DNA from: Pontibacillus litoralis JSM 072002
GTDB lineage: Bacteria > Bacillota > Bacilli > Bacillales > BH030062
Length of the DNA: 35,260 nt
NCBI RefSeq assembly: GCF_000775615.1
Contig: NZ_AVPG01000028.1
Location: 1 to 35,260, forward strand
Direction: 5' to 3'
Shown: piece by piece, positions 1-7,555 of the stretch
How positions within the stretch are numbered: position 1 is the stretch's first letter
Layout: each line of letters begins with the position of its first letter
Translations under genes and position numbers: made by a program
Notes under the pieces: model-generated
Databases searched by the model: none
Told to the model about the DNA's origin: nothing
Seen by the model: only the letters and a program-made list of their open reading frames with translations

Positions 1-203
1 ATTACAAAAAACACACGTATGTTAATGTAGAATATGCAATGTAGGTAAAAAAAGAAAGGGATATTCGTTTGTTTTCCAACTGTTTAGACGATAGATGATG
101 ACAGCGATGGATTTCATATAGAACAAAGGGACGCCCTACATATGTTTACTATTTCAACAGAAAGGATACACTATATTTAACTTTCAAAAGGAGTGGAACA
201 AAG

Positions 204-680
204 ATGAAAAAAAATGTGATCCGATTACTTATTACTGTTTCTACAATTTTCGTTTTAGCAGCTTGCGGTGATGAGGACAACGTTACAGAACCACCAGAGA
301 ACGCACCAGCAGAGCATGAAAATAATAACAATGAAACAAGTGAAAATGACAACAACCAAACGACGACGTATTCTTTTACTAGTTTTGACTTAGATGTTGA
401 CTATAAAGGAAACGAATCGGTTGAGGTGGATTATGAGAATGAAGTAGAAGGCATGGAAGCAAAGTATGAGGATAATCGAAAGGATACCATGCTTCGGGGA
501 AATGAAGCGATGAATAAGCTTACACCAATCTTTGAAGCATTCACCTTTGATCAATCGACGGCAGATGAAGAAGTCATTCAAGCTGTTAAAGATGCTTTCT
601 CTATTGAAGAAGGATATCAAGAATTTGAACTAGAAGTTGAATACGCCGATGGTACCACGAAAGAATACCGTGAGTCATAA
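204..680 (+). CDS. YusW-like lipoprotein
   Basis: This 158-residue secreted lipoprotein has a lysine-containing N-terminus, a hydrophobic stretch at about residues 6-17 and a lipobox LAAC at about 18-21, so it should be lipid-anchored on the outer face of the membrane. A low-complexity linker rich in N, E and T follows (about 25-53). A soluble acidic domain then ends with a pattern resembling the YusW family, for which no biochemical function is established. The start is set by the Shine-Dalgarno AAAGGAGTG a few bases upstream of ATG. The gene faces the amino acid permease tail to tail and shares a bidirectional terminator with it. Family assignment is by recognition only. Confidence 0.75.
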   Translation: MKKNVIRLLITVSTIFVLAACGDEDNVTEPPENAPAEHENNNNETSENDNNQTTTYSFTSFDLDVDYKGNESVEVDYENEVEGMEAKYEDNRKDTMLRGNEAMNKLTPIFEAFTFDQSTADEEVIQAVKDAFSIEEGYQEFELEVEYADGTTKEYRES

Positions 681-710
681 AAAGCAGAAGGATCATCCTT
701 CTGCTTTTTC
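680..710. terminator. bidirectional intrinsic terminator
   Basis: A perfect 14-bp inverted repeat (AAAAGCAGAAGGAT with its complement) has a one-base centre. A-tracts and T-tracts on both sides make it work in either direction. It ends the lipoprotein gene on plus and overlaps the last codons and stop of the permease gene on minus. Confidence 0.85.
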
Positions 711-2009
711 TCTGTTATACCATTTAAACACGAACCAACTAATAGCGATTGCGCCAATTAAGGCGATACAGACATACACACTCGGCCTAACATCTTCTTG
801 AAACCAGGCCCCTATCATTGCCGCCGATAAAAAAAACACTCCGACCCATATTGTCACTCGTTGCCATCTTGTTACGTCATGCAGTCTCCTAAAGGAGAAT
901 AGTATAAATAACCAATTAAGAATGAGCAATAATCCTGCAGCTGTTGTCATATATTCATATATCTTTCCCGGTAACAACATGGCAATAATAATGGATAATA
1001 GTAGTCCTGCCGTCGATAAGCAAATGGCACTTAGCGGGAAATCCCGATTCGATTTTGGAGAAAATAACTTTGGTGCATCACCATCCGCTGATAAAGATAC
1101 GAGCATCGTTGTCACAGCATACAAAGCAGCTACTAGTGTAGAAAAACCAGCAATAATGAACACAGCATTGAATACATCCGACAAATAAGGTAGTTGAAAA
1201 GCGTGAAGTGCTGTAACGAAAGGACTTTCATTTGCATCAATATTTGCCCAAGAAACAACAATTAAGACGGCTATCATTGACAGTGTATAAATGGTTGTTA
1301 GTAAAAGCAGCATCCATTTCCCTGATTTAGACGCTTCATTTGTATCCTGAAGTTGCGTGGCCATTAATCCCATTATTTCAATGCCACCATAAGCATAGTA
1401 AGCATATAACAACGCTCCCCAGAAACCAGTGAAACCTTGTGGCAACCACTGTGCTTTATCACTTTGTACAGGAGATGGTCTATAATCTGTTAACAAACCA
1501 ATGATTCCTAATACCACTATAATAAGAAACATAATTATTGCAGCTAATTTAATAATAGCGAACAGATTCTCCAAACGTTCAAAGGCCTCTACCCCTATAA
1601 AGATGACCAATAAACCGAGCACAGCAAATACAAGCGTTAATACCCATAAAGGGATAGCCGGAAACCAATATTGAGTAAACAAACCGAGAGCCACTAATTG
1701 ACTACCCATAATAAGCATTTCCGACAACCAATACACCCAACCATTACAAAATCCAGCCCACCTACCGAAAGCCAGCTTGCTGTACGTTCGAAAGGACCCT
1801 TGCTCCGGCTGAACTGTAGTCATAGCTGCTAATGCCATAAATACTATATACGTTGTTAATCCCGCGAGAATATAAGCAAGGATAACGGCGAAGCCTCCTA
1901 ATTGGATGGCGATTGATGAGCCTAGAAAAAAACCAGTACCGATTATACACCCTACACCGATAAATGATAGTTGCCACCAGGACAACTTTTTATTTGCTTT
2001 CTTGTCCAA
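693..2009 (-). CDS. APC-family amino acid permease
   Basis: This 438-residue integral membrane protein has about 12 hydrophobic segments and no soluble domain. The N-terminal segment carries the glycine-rich TM1 motif IGVGCIIGTGFFLG (about residues 16-29), typical of the amino acid-polyamine-organocation superfamily and AAT-like permeases. It most likely imports an amino acid by proton symport; the substrate cannot be read from sequence. The start is TTG (first codons TTG GAC AAG), supported by the Shine-Dalgarno AAGGAGGAG six bases upstream; no ATG fits as well. It lies downstream of the PPOX-fold gene on the same strand, 94 bp away, with no obvious terminator between them, so co-transcription is possible. 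Confidence 0.88.
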   Translation of the reverse strand: MDKKANKKLSWWQLSFIGVGCIIGTGFFLGSSIAIQLGGFAVILAYILAGLTTYIVFMALAAMTTVQPEQGSFRTYSKLAFGRWAGFCNGWVYWLSEMLIMGSQLVALGLFTQYWFPAIPLWVLTLVFAVLGLLVIFIGVEAFERLENLFAIIKLAAIIMFLIIVVLGIIGLLTDYRPSPVQSDKAQWLPQGFTGFWGALLYAYYAYGGIEIMGLMATQLQDTNEASKSGKWMLLLLTTIYTLSMIAVLIVVSWANIDANESPFVTALHAFQLPYLSDVFNAVFIIAGFSTLVAALYAVTTMLVSLSADGDAPKLFSPKSNRDFPLSAICLSTAGLLLSIIIAMLLPGKIYEYMTTAAGLLLILNWLFILFSFRRLHDVTRWQRVTIWVGVFFLSAAMIGAWFQEDVRPSVYVCIALIGAIAISWFVFKWYNREKAEG

Positions 2010-2103
2010 AACGTCTCCTCCTTATCTTCCTTAGCTTCAGTCAGTAAGAAGACGTTTATACGAAATGAATAAATTGCTAGTGTTTTTTAGTTCATACATT
2101 TAA

Positions 2104-2529
2104 TTACACTTTATATTCTACAGGATTTTCTTCTCCCTCTAAGTTCATAATGCGAATGAGATTAGGATGGACTTCAAGTACAATATAATCGGGATCAGAC
2201 GGACCGCTTAACCAATGTCCCATGTAATCCTGCCATAAATGCTCCTTCTTTTCCCTTGTATCATTCAATTTGATTATTCCTTCTATTTCCATATATGGGT
2301 CATTGAATCCTTTTCCATCATAGCCAATTAAAATGTGTACAGCTGGATTTCGCTCTATTTCCTCTACCTTATGAGTGTTTTTATCTGATGTGGTATAGAA
2401 GATGCCTCCTTCATAATGAAACGTCATATAACGAGAATGAGGTTTGCCATTTTGAACTGTTGCTAATGAACCTACTTTATGTTTAGCCATTAATTGTTCT
2501 ACTTGTTTTTTCAATTGTTGTTCATTCAT
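2104..2529 (-). CDS. pyridoxamine 5'-phosphate oxidase-fold general stress protein (YdaG/GSP26-like)
   Basis: This 141-residue protein has the split-barrel flavin-binding fold of the general stress protein 26 family. The beta-strand pattern VGSLATVQNGKPHSRYMTFHYE near the N-terminus, followed by IFYTTSDKNTHKVEEIERNP, is characteristic. Such proteins bind FMN or F420-like cofactors or heme; no reaction is fixed for this subfamily. The open frame extends to a TTG three codons upstream, but that codon abuts the Shine-Dalgarno AAGGAG. The ATG at 2529, nine bases from it, is therefore the likely start. It is transcribed divergently from the ccdA operon. Confidence 0.82.
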   Translation of the reverse strand: MNEQQLKKQVEQLMAKHKVGSLATVQNGKPHSRYMTFHYEGGIFYTTSDKNTHKVEEIERNPAVHILIGYDGKGFNDPYMEIEGIIKLNDTREKKEHLWQDYMGHWLSGPSDPDYIVLEVHPNLIRIMNLEGEENPVEYKV

Positions 2530-2591
2530 CCCTATCAACTCCTTCTCAATAGTTTCATTATTAATGTTCCTTATATCCTTTATTTATAAAC

Positions 2592-2619
2592 AAAAAAAAC
2601 GGAATAGTTCCGTTTTTTT
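2592..2619. repeat. terminator-like hairpin in a divergent intergenic region
   Basis: The core CGGAA-TAG-TTCCG is flanked by complementary runs of about eight A and seven T, giving a 12-13 bp stem with a three-base loop. It looks like a bidirectional terminator. However, it sits between the start codons of two divergent genes and upstream of the TATAAT at 2644, where no transcript should end. It could block antisense or divergent read-through, or be an operator. Confidence 0.6.
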
Positions 2620-2643
2620 CATACAACTTTCACAAACAAGCGT

Positions 2644-2649
2644 TATAAT
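2644..2649 (+). promoter_or_regulatory. candidate -10 element of the redox/two-component operon
   Basis: A perfect TATAAT lies 25 bases before the ATG at 2675. No good -35 hexamer is visible at 16-18 bases upstream, so the promoter may need an activator, possibly the response regulator encoded in the same operon. Confidence 0.45.
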
Positions 2650-2674
2650 AAAAAATGGAACAGGAGGAATAAGT

Positions 2675-3346
2675 ATGATAGTTGGACCACTTATTATCCA
2701 ACGCTCTTTAGCGATTTTTATCGGAAGCATCGTGACGGCGCTGCTCATCTTCTTTATCATTAGCCCGTTTAGCAAACAGGAAACGAAGAAATACATAAAC
2801 GAAACGATAACTTTACTGATGACGTACATTGTATTTACATGGATTGGGAAAGTCATCATGAACTTGAACCGCTTTGTAACCGATCCACTTTCTGTACTAG
2901 CATTCCCAAGTGATCATCAGGCTTTTTATCTTGCCACTTTATGTACTTTGATTTATAGTTTGATTCGATATCGAAATTCCATGAACGCTATGAAAGTGGC
3001 CATAAGTTTCTTGTATGTATGTGTCATAGGGTCTTTTCTCTATCACTTCACCAACATTTTATTGCAGCAACAACCGCACCCTGTTCATATTGGGGAAGTG
3101 GTCCTTTATGGTTTTCTTTTTACTGTAGTTCTTTCATTTCAGCCAAGACTTACTTATCGAAACACTTTGATTACTTTTCTATTAGCAGTCGGACTCGGTA
3201 ACCTTTTCATCCATATGATAGGGAAGCAATCCTTCTTATTTCTTTATGTAATCGATGTATGGTTCTGGATTGCTTGGTTAGCCGGTTCGATCATTATATT
3301 ATTTCAAACAAAGCAGGTGAAAAAATGTCAGCAGCAACAGATTTAA
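2675..3346 (+). CDS. polytopic membrane protein of unknown function, first gene of the ccdA operon
   Basis: This 223-residue protein has about seven hydrophobic segments and no soluble domain. I do not recognise the family. Notable points are a short polar loop FPSDHQAFYL near residues 88-97 and HPVHIGEVVLYGF near 136-148. The open frame runs upstream to 2564, but through the hairpin and the candidate promoter. ATG 2675 has the Shine-Dalgarno CAGGAGG eight bases upstream and is the clear start. Its 3' end overlaps the start of ccdA by 22 bp, implying translational coupling and a shared role, perhaps in moving reductant or a substrate for extracytoplasmic thiol chemistry. That role is inferred from context only. 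Confidence 0.75.
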   Translation: MIVGPLIIQRSLAIFIGSIVTALLIFFIISPFSKQETKKYINETITLLMTYIVFTWIGKVIMNLNRFVTDPLSVLAFPSDHQAFYLATLCTLIYSLIRYRNSMNAMKVAISFLYVCVIGSFLYHFTNILLQQQPHPVHIGEVVLYGFLFTVVLSFQPRLTYRNTLITFLLAVGLGNLFIHMIGKQSFLFLYVIDVWFWIAWLAGSIIILFQTKQVKKCQQQQI

Positions 3347-4068
3347 CAGTTTGGTTAGCATTTGGTGCAGGGGTCCTTTCTTTTCTATCTCCATGTACAT
3401 TGCCTTTATTTCCAGCATACCTTTCCTACATTACAGGCATGAGTGTCAAGGATATTCAAGATCAGTCTTCTGCAAACGTAAGGTCAAAATTATTGGTCCA
3501 TTCTATGTTATTCTTATTCGGAGTTTCCCTCATCTTTATCGGTTTAGGAATAGGCGTTTCTTACTTAGGGCAATGGATTCAAGGGTTATTAACAGGAAGC
3601 TCTGGAAAATTACTGCAACAACTAGCCGGAATCTTTATTGTATTTATGGGGTTCTTTGTAGCAGGTTGGTTACAAATCCCAGCCTTCATGAAGGAGAAAC
3701 GATTCCAGTTTGCGAATAAGCCAGCTGGATATTTAGGCACCATTTTTGTCGGCATGGGTTTTGCGGCAGGTTGGACACCGTGTATTGGACCTATTTTCGG
3801 TTCGATTCTCGTCGTGGCAGCAAGTAACCCTACCCAAGGGATGTTATACACCTTCATGTATGTTATCGGATTCGCTATACCATTTCTTGTAATGTCCTTC
3901 TTTATCGGTTCTACGAAATGGATTGTCCGTTATAGCGGTAAAATTATGAAAATTGGCGGGATCGTCATGGTCATTATGGGAATTTTGCTATTCACAGGTC
4001 AAATGTCACGAATTTCTAATCTGTTACTACAACTCGTTCAAGACACTTGGCTTTCCAATTTAGGTTAA
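3325..4068 (+). CDS. ccdA: CcdA-type thiol-disulfide transmembrane electron carrier
   Basis: This 247-residue membrane protein of the CcdA/DsbD-beta family has six predicted membrane segments. Two membrane-embedded cysteines sit in the family motifs FLSPCTLPL (Cys24) and GWTPCIGPI (Cys153). CcdA passes reducing equivalents from cytoplasmic thioredoxin across the membrane to extracytoplasmic thioredoxin-like proteins. ATG 3325 lies inside the end of the preceding gene, with GCAGGTG just upstream; a longer frame beginning at 3259 would overlap its neighbour too far. The TlpA-like gene 18 bp downstream is the obvious electron acceptor. It is probably a paralogue dedicated to this operon, rather than the cytochrome c maturation copy. 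Confidence 0.92.
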   Translation: MSAATDLTVWLAFGAGVLSFLSPCTLPLFPAYLSYITGMSVKDIQDQSSANVRSKLLVHSMLFLFGVSLIFIGLGIGVSYLGQWIQGLLTGSSGKLLQQLAGIFIVFMGFFVAGWLQIPAFMKEKRFQFANKPAGYLGTIFVGMGFAAGWTPCIGPIFGSILVVAASNPTQGMLYTFMYVIGFAIPFLVMSFFIGSTKWIVRYSGKIMKIGGIVMVIMGILLFTGQMSRISNLLLQLVQDTWLSNLG

Positions 4069-4086
4069 GAATGGAGGGATGTAAAA

Positions 4087-4659
4087 ATGTCTTTAAAGAA
4101 AGCGGTTGTTCTAATTATTGTCGGTGCTATGTTTGGCTTCCTCGTATATGATTTAGTAGGGAAACAAGAGGAAATGGCCGCTCCTTCGGAAAAGGAAAAC
4201 TTTGAAGTTCAAGACGAAGCAATATCGAACGCGGAAATAGGACTTCAAGTCGGTGATCAAGCACCCGATTTTCAACTAACAACATTAAATGGCGAGCAGG
4301 TTTCCTTATCAGATTACAAAGGACAAAAGGTGATGCTCAATTTCTGGGCAAGCTGGTGTCCCCCATGTCGAGCTGAAATGCCAGACATGGAGAAATTTTA
4401 TCAAAACACTGATATTCAAATTCTCGCTGTTGATTTAACACAAACCGAAACGAGCATCGATTCTGTACAGCAATTTGTAAGCGAACATGAACTCACCTTC
4501 CCCATTCTATTGGACGAAGATAGTTCCGTTGCAGCCAACTATCAAATAAGGCCGATTCCAACAACATATATGATTGACTCAAGCGGAACCATTCAACACA
4601 AATCACTTGGAGCAATGAATTATGAACGAATGATGCAACAATACGAAAGCATGAACTAA
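4087..4659 (+). CDS. membrane-anchored TlpA/ResA-like thiol-disulfide oxidoreductase
   Basis: This 190-residue protein has an uncleaved N-terminal membrane anchor at about residues 5-22. A linker rich in acidic residues follows, then a thioredoxin-like domain of the AhpC-TSA/TlpA class from about 54 to the end. The active site is WASWCPPC (Cys91, Cys94) and the cis-proline motif is RPIPTT (Pro158). ResA itself usually has WCEPC, so the CPPC centre suggests a TlpA-like reductant of another target. It acts on the outer face of the membrane and should be reduced by the CcdA encoded just upstream. Shine-Dalgarno GGAGGGATG lies upstream of ATG. The response regulator gene follows 34 bp later. Confidence 0.9.
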   Translation: MSLKKAVVLIIVGAMFGFLVYDLVGKQEEMAAPSEKENFEVQDEAISNAEIGLQVGDQAPDFQLTTLNGEQVSLSDYKGQKVMLNFWASWCPPCRAEMPDMEKFYQNTDIQILAVDLTQTETSIDSVQQFVSEHELTFPILLDEDSSVAANYQIRPIPTTYMIDSSGTIQHKSLGAMNYERMMQQYESMN

Positions 4660-4693
4660 TTGCTAAACTAACAGAAAGGGTGGTGAATCTATT

Positions 4694-5380
4694 GTGCAAC
4701 AAACCATTTTAGTAGTAGAAGATGATTCAATGATTCGTGAGCTTATTGCCATTTATTTACGCAAGGCCAATTATGCTGTATTTGAGGCAGAAGATGGTGA
4801 GCAGGCGAAACAAGCCATACTAGAGCACCACCCTTGCCTTGTTATATTAGACTTAATGCTACCTAAATTAAGCGGTGAAGAAGTGTGCCGCTGGGTCCGA
4901 GAGCAACAACGAAATGAAGTATCGATCATCATGTTGTCTGCCAAAGTGCAAACAGAAGACAAAATTGCTGGTTTACGCATGGGGGCTGATGACTATATGA
5001 CCAAACCGTTTCATCCAGAAGAATTGATTGCTCATGTAGAGGCCGTATTGCGTAGAACAGGACAATATTGTCAAAAAATTGCCTACAACGGGTTATGTAT
5101 GAAACCACGTAAAGGAGAAGTCCTTCTTTACAATCAGCCCATACATTTAACGAAATACGAATTTAACTTATTGTATCATTTTATGGAAAATCCGAATACC
5201 GTCTTATCGAGAGAGCAACTAATAAAGCAAATTTATCCACATGCTGAGCAAACCATTTTAGACCGGACGATCGACGCTCATATTAAGAAACTTCGAGAGA
5301 AAATAGAAGAAGACACCTCTTCTCCTAAACGAATCAAAACCGTCCGAGGAATGGGGTATAAATTTGAAGTATCACAATAA
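4694..5380 (+). CDS. OmpR/PhoB-family response regulator
   Basis: This 228-residue two-component response regulator has an N-terminal receiver domain (about 1-120) with the acidic pair Asp10/Asp11, phospho-acceptor Asp53 (VILDLMLPKLSG), Ser in MLSAK and the conserved Lys of YMTKPF. A C-terminal winged-helix DNA-binding domain (about 130-226) ends in RTIDAHIKKLREKI and VRGMGYKF. The start is GTG (GTG CAA CAA), preceded by a GGTGGTG Shine-Dalgarno. The kinase gene overlaps its end by 17 bp, so the two are a cognate pair. It probably controls its own operon and redox or envelope targets. Confidence 0.93.
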   Translation: MQQTILVVEDDSMIRELIAIYLRKANYAVFEAEDGEQAKQAILEHHPCLVILDLMLPKLSGEEVCRWVREQQRNEVSIIMLSAKVQTEDKIAGLRMGADDYMTKPFHPEELIAHVEAVLRRTGQYCQKIAYNGLCMKPRKGEVLLYNQPIHLTKYEFNLLYHFMENPNTVLSREQLIKQIYPHAEQTILDRTIDAHIKKLREKIEEDTSSPKRIKTVRGMGYKFEVSQ

Positions 5381-6443
5381 ATTACTTCCGAAACGGTTCG
5401 TCATCCACTTAACGTTGCTTAATATCGTTATTATTGGCATTTTCGTGTTATTAAGCGGATGGTCTTTATATAACACAGCTTGTTTGCTCGTTGACCGAAT
5501 GTATGCGAATTCCATCCAACAAACCTATTTCAAACAAACATTATTTCAATATTTACTGTTGTTTAGTATCATGGCAATTGTAATTGGAAGTGTCTTACAT
5601 TATTATTTAACGAAAAAAGTAACAAAACCAGTAAGACAGTTAATCGCATCGACGAAAACAATAAAAAAGGGAATCTATCCTCAACCAATTCCAGTGACCA
5701 AAAATGAACTAGGTGAATTCATTCAACAGTACAACGAACTCATGCAACAATTACAGACCAATGAACAACAACGAAAGAAGCTCATAACCGATTTGTCTCA
5801 TGAAATACGAACACCTTTATCTAATATTAATGGCTATCTTTATGCCCTTCAATCAGGAGTCGTAGAAGGGAATGAAGTGTTATATCAATCGTTGTATCGA
5901 GAATCTACTAGACTAACGTCGATGATGAACCAATTAGAACAACTAAAAAAATGGGATGTCACTTCTTCTCCACTAAGCATGCCAAAACAAGAGGTAGACA
6001 TCTCAAGTTTGTTAACGCAATGTTTAGAAATGTTCCAATTAGCACTAAACCAACACAATTTAACTAGTGACTGCCATGTAGAATCGTGTAACATGTATAT
6101 ACATGAAGAAGGAATCTATCGAGTAGTCAGTAATTTAATCGAAAACGCTATTTCTTATTATGAAGGCAACGGTCCAATTAAGCTTCATGGTGCACGTAAG
6201 CACGATGATTACTACATAGCAATAACCGGCCCGGGCCAACCGATTCCAGAACAGGAAAAAGCACAATTATTTCAACGCTTTTATCGGATTGACCAGTCCC
6301 GTAGTAGAGACACTGGTGGATCTGGTCTAGGACTAGCTATAGCAAAAGATATCGTGGGCTACCACGAAGGTGAAATTGGTGTTGAGACGAACAACAACGT
6401 TCATACATTTTGGTTCACCTTACCGATTACTCCTAAAACCTAA
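5364..6443 (+). CDS. HAMP-containing sensor histidine kinase
   Basis: This 359-residue kinase has two membrane helices (about 12-34 and 62-82) enclosing a very short external loop of roughly 25 residues with a single cysteine (Cys40). HAMP (about 83-135), HisKA with DLSHEIRTPLSN (His146) and HATPase follow. The HATPase has the N-box VVSNLIENAISYY and G2 box GGSGLGLAIAKDIV. The G1 box reads ITGPGQPIP, without the usual Asp or Asn before the glycine. The start is TTG within the end of the regulator gene. The tiny sensor loop suggests that the signal is sensed in the membrane or through a partner, plausibly the CcdA/TlpA pair encoded upstream; this is inference. Confidence 0.92.
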   Translation: MKYHNKLLPKRFVIHLTLLNIVIIGIFVLLSGWSLYNTACLLVDRMYANSIQQTYFKQTLFQYLLLFSIMAIVIGSVLHYYLTKKVTKPVRQLIASTKTIKKGIYPQPIPVTKNELGEFIQQYNELMQQLQTNEQQRKKLITDLSHEIRTPLSNINGYLYALQSGVVEGNEVLYQSLYRESTRLTSMMNQLEQLKKWDVTSSPLSMPKQEVDISSLLTQCLEMFQLALNQHNLTSDCHVESCNMYIHEEGIYRVVSNLIENAISYYEGNGPIKLHGARKHDDYYIAITGPGQPIPEQEKAQLFQRFYRIDQSRSRDTGGSGLGLAIAKDIVGYHEGEIGVETNNNVHTFWFTLPITPKT

Positions 6444-6478
6444 CTCTCCTGTTTGATTGGAGAAGTTAGGTTTCTTTA
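6436..6478 (+). terminator. intrinsic terminator of the redox/two-component operon
   Basis: An inverted repeat AAACCTAACT-CTCC pairs with GGAGAAGTTAGGTTT with one bulge and a 9-base loop. A T-rich tail follows. The kinase stop codon lies in the left arm. Confidence 0.8.
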
Positions 6479-6497
6479 TTGTCTTCGTAAATTATAA

Positions 6498-6527
6498 TTG
6501 ACAATGAGAATCGTTTTCATTTATTAT
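6498..6527 (+). promoter_or_regulatory. sigma-A promoter of the IDEAL/flavodoxin operon
   Basis: A perfect -35 TTGACA (6498-6503) is followed after 18 bases by TATTAT (6522-6527). A TATAAT at 6525 gives a 21-base spacer and is less likely. The spacer contains a Fur-box-like palindrome. Confidence 0.65.
6505..6519. promoter_or_regulatory. candidate Fur box 1
   Basis: TGAGAATCGTTTTCA matches the Bacillus 7-1-7 Fur consensus TGATAAT-N-ATTATCA at 11 of 14 positions. It lies inside the promoter spacer, where binding would block RNA polymerase. A flavodoxin made on iron starvation fits such control. Confidence 0.6.
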
Positions 6528-6552
6528 AATGGTAGTTGCTATTGAAAACTAT

Positions 6553-6567
6553 TTATCATTATTATCA
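6553..6567. promoter_or_regulatory. candidate Fur box 2
   Basis: TTATCATTATTATCA matches the 7-1-7 Fur consensus at 12 of 14 positions and lies between the -10 element and the ribosome binding site. The region is AT-rich, so part of the match could be chance. Confidence 0.45.
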
Positions 6568-6587
6568 TAAGAAAGAGGGAACCATTT

Positions 6588-6986
6588 ATGTACCCATCCT
6601 ATTTGGTAACAACTGCTTTTAAACATGAAGTAGACTGTTTCTGTACAGAAATTAGACATACCAATACCATTATCTTTCGCAAAGGTGATCGCATTACATT
6701 AACAGAAGAATGCCAGTTTGTAGAAGAGATTGGCTGGTATACCAAAATACTTCTTAACGAAATGTACACGGCTTACGTTGTATTAGAAGAAATCGAATCA
6801 TTGAATAAAATGGGCTACTTACGCTCTTTCATTGACATAGAACTTGAAATAAACTATTACGAATACAAAGTGAATGAAGCACTTGATAACAAAGATGCCC
6901 ATACATTCCATTGCTATGTTGAGCGTTTAGAACGATTGAAAGAGCAATGTTATCCAAAAGCTTTTTCTAGCGAAAGGACGGATTGA
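6588..6986 (+). CDS. IDEAL-domain protein
   Basis: This 132-residue soluble protein has a C-terminal helical segment IDIELEINYYEYKVNEALDNKDAHTFHCYVERL (about 85-117) that matches the IDEAL domain (xIDeALDxxDxxxFxxLxxxL). That short motif occurs in several Bacillales proteins of unclear molecular role. The N-terminal part (KGDRITLTEECQFVEEIGWYTKILL, about 34-58) looks like a small beta domain. The start ATG has AGAGGGA upstream. It is followed after one base by the flavodoxin gene, so the two are co-translated. The Fur-like sites upstream suggest synthesis under iron limitation. Its exact function is unknown. Confidence 0.75.
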   Translation: MYPSYLVTTAFKHEVDCFCTEIRHTNTIIFRKGDRITLTEECQFVEEIGWYTKILLNEMYTAYVVLEEIESLNKMGYLRSFIDIELEINYYEYKVNEALDNKDAHTFHCYVERLERLKEQCYPKAFSSERTD

Positions 6987-6987
6987 T

Positions 6988-7452
6988 TTGGCTACAATTG
7001 TTATTGCATATGCTAGTATGTCAGGAAATACAGAAGAAATGGCAGACTTAATAAAAGAGGATTTAGAACAAGCGGGTCATACCGTTACTTTAGAGGAGAT
7101 TGACGTGTTAGAAGCACATACGTTAACTGATTATGATGGCATATTAATCGGGTCCTATACGTGGAATGATGGCGATTTGCCTTATGAAGCAGAAGAATTT
7201 TATGAAGATTTAGCTGAAGTTGATTTAACTAATAAACGAGCCGCTGTCTTTGGTTCTGGAGATACTGCCTATCCGCTTTATTGTGAAGCAGTCCATACGT
7301 TTGAGAAGCAGCTCACACAATGTGGTGCGACGATTGTCCAAGAAGGTTTAAAAATCGAAATGGCGCCAACAACGGATGAAGATTACGACAACATCGCCTC
7401 ATTCAGTAAGCAATTCGCGACTTTTTTTAATCATATACAAGCAAGATCTTAA
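6988..7452 (+). CDS. short-chain flavodoxin
   Basis: This 154-residue protein has the flavodoxin fold. The FMN phosphate-binding loop is ASMSGNTEEMA at about residues 8-18, isoalloxazine-contacting loops are around GSYTWNDGDLP and VFGSGDTAYPLYCEAV, and the whole is strongly acidic. It carries single electrons and can replace ferredoxin when iron is scarce. The start is TTG (TTG GCT ACA), with AAAGGACGG upstream. In B. subtilis the Fur-controlled flavodoxins are YkuN and YkuP of the ykuNOP operon. This gene resembles them in function and apparent control, but its partner here is an IDEAL-domain protein. Confidence 0.92.
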   Translation: MATIVIAYASMSGNTEEMADLIKEDLEQAGHTVTLEEIDVLEAHTLTDYDGILIGSYTWNDGDLPYEAEEFYEDLAEVDLTNKRAAVFGSGDTAYPLYCEAVHTFEKQLTQCGATIVQEGLKIEMAPTTDEDYDNIASFSKQFATFFNHIQARS

Positions 7453-7492
7453 AAGGAAGTATGCACAAGCACACTTTCTTTTGCTTTTTTTT
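7451..7492 (+). terminator. intrinsic terminator after flavodoxin gene
   Basis: AAAAGGAAGT pairs with ACTTTCTTTT (one G-U), with an inner TGC/GCA helix, and is followed by a run of eight or more T. Confidence 0.85.
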
Positions 7493-7555
7493 ACAACGCT
7501 TGTTATGATACAATATGGAAAATAAATCAACCATTTGCTATAAAGGGTGTTTGTG

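Noticed and set aside
922-1188. Plus-strand open frame of 88 codons
   Set aside because: It is antisense within the amino acid permease gene, has no ribosome binding site and has the composition of a shadow frame.
2564-2674. Longer N-terminus for the first gene of the ccdA operon
   Set aside because: It would be translated through the terminator-like hairpin and the -10 element; ATG 2675 has a strong Shine-Dalgarno.
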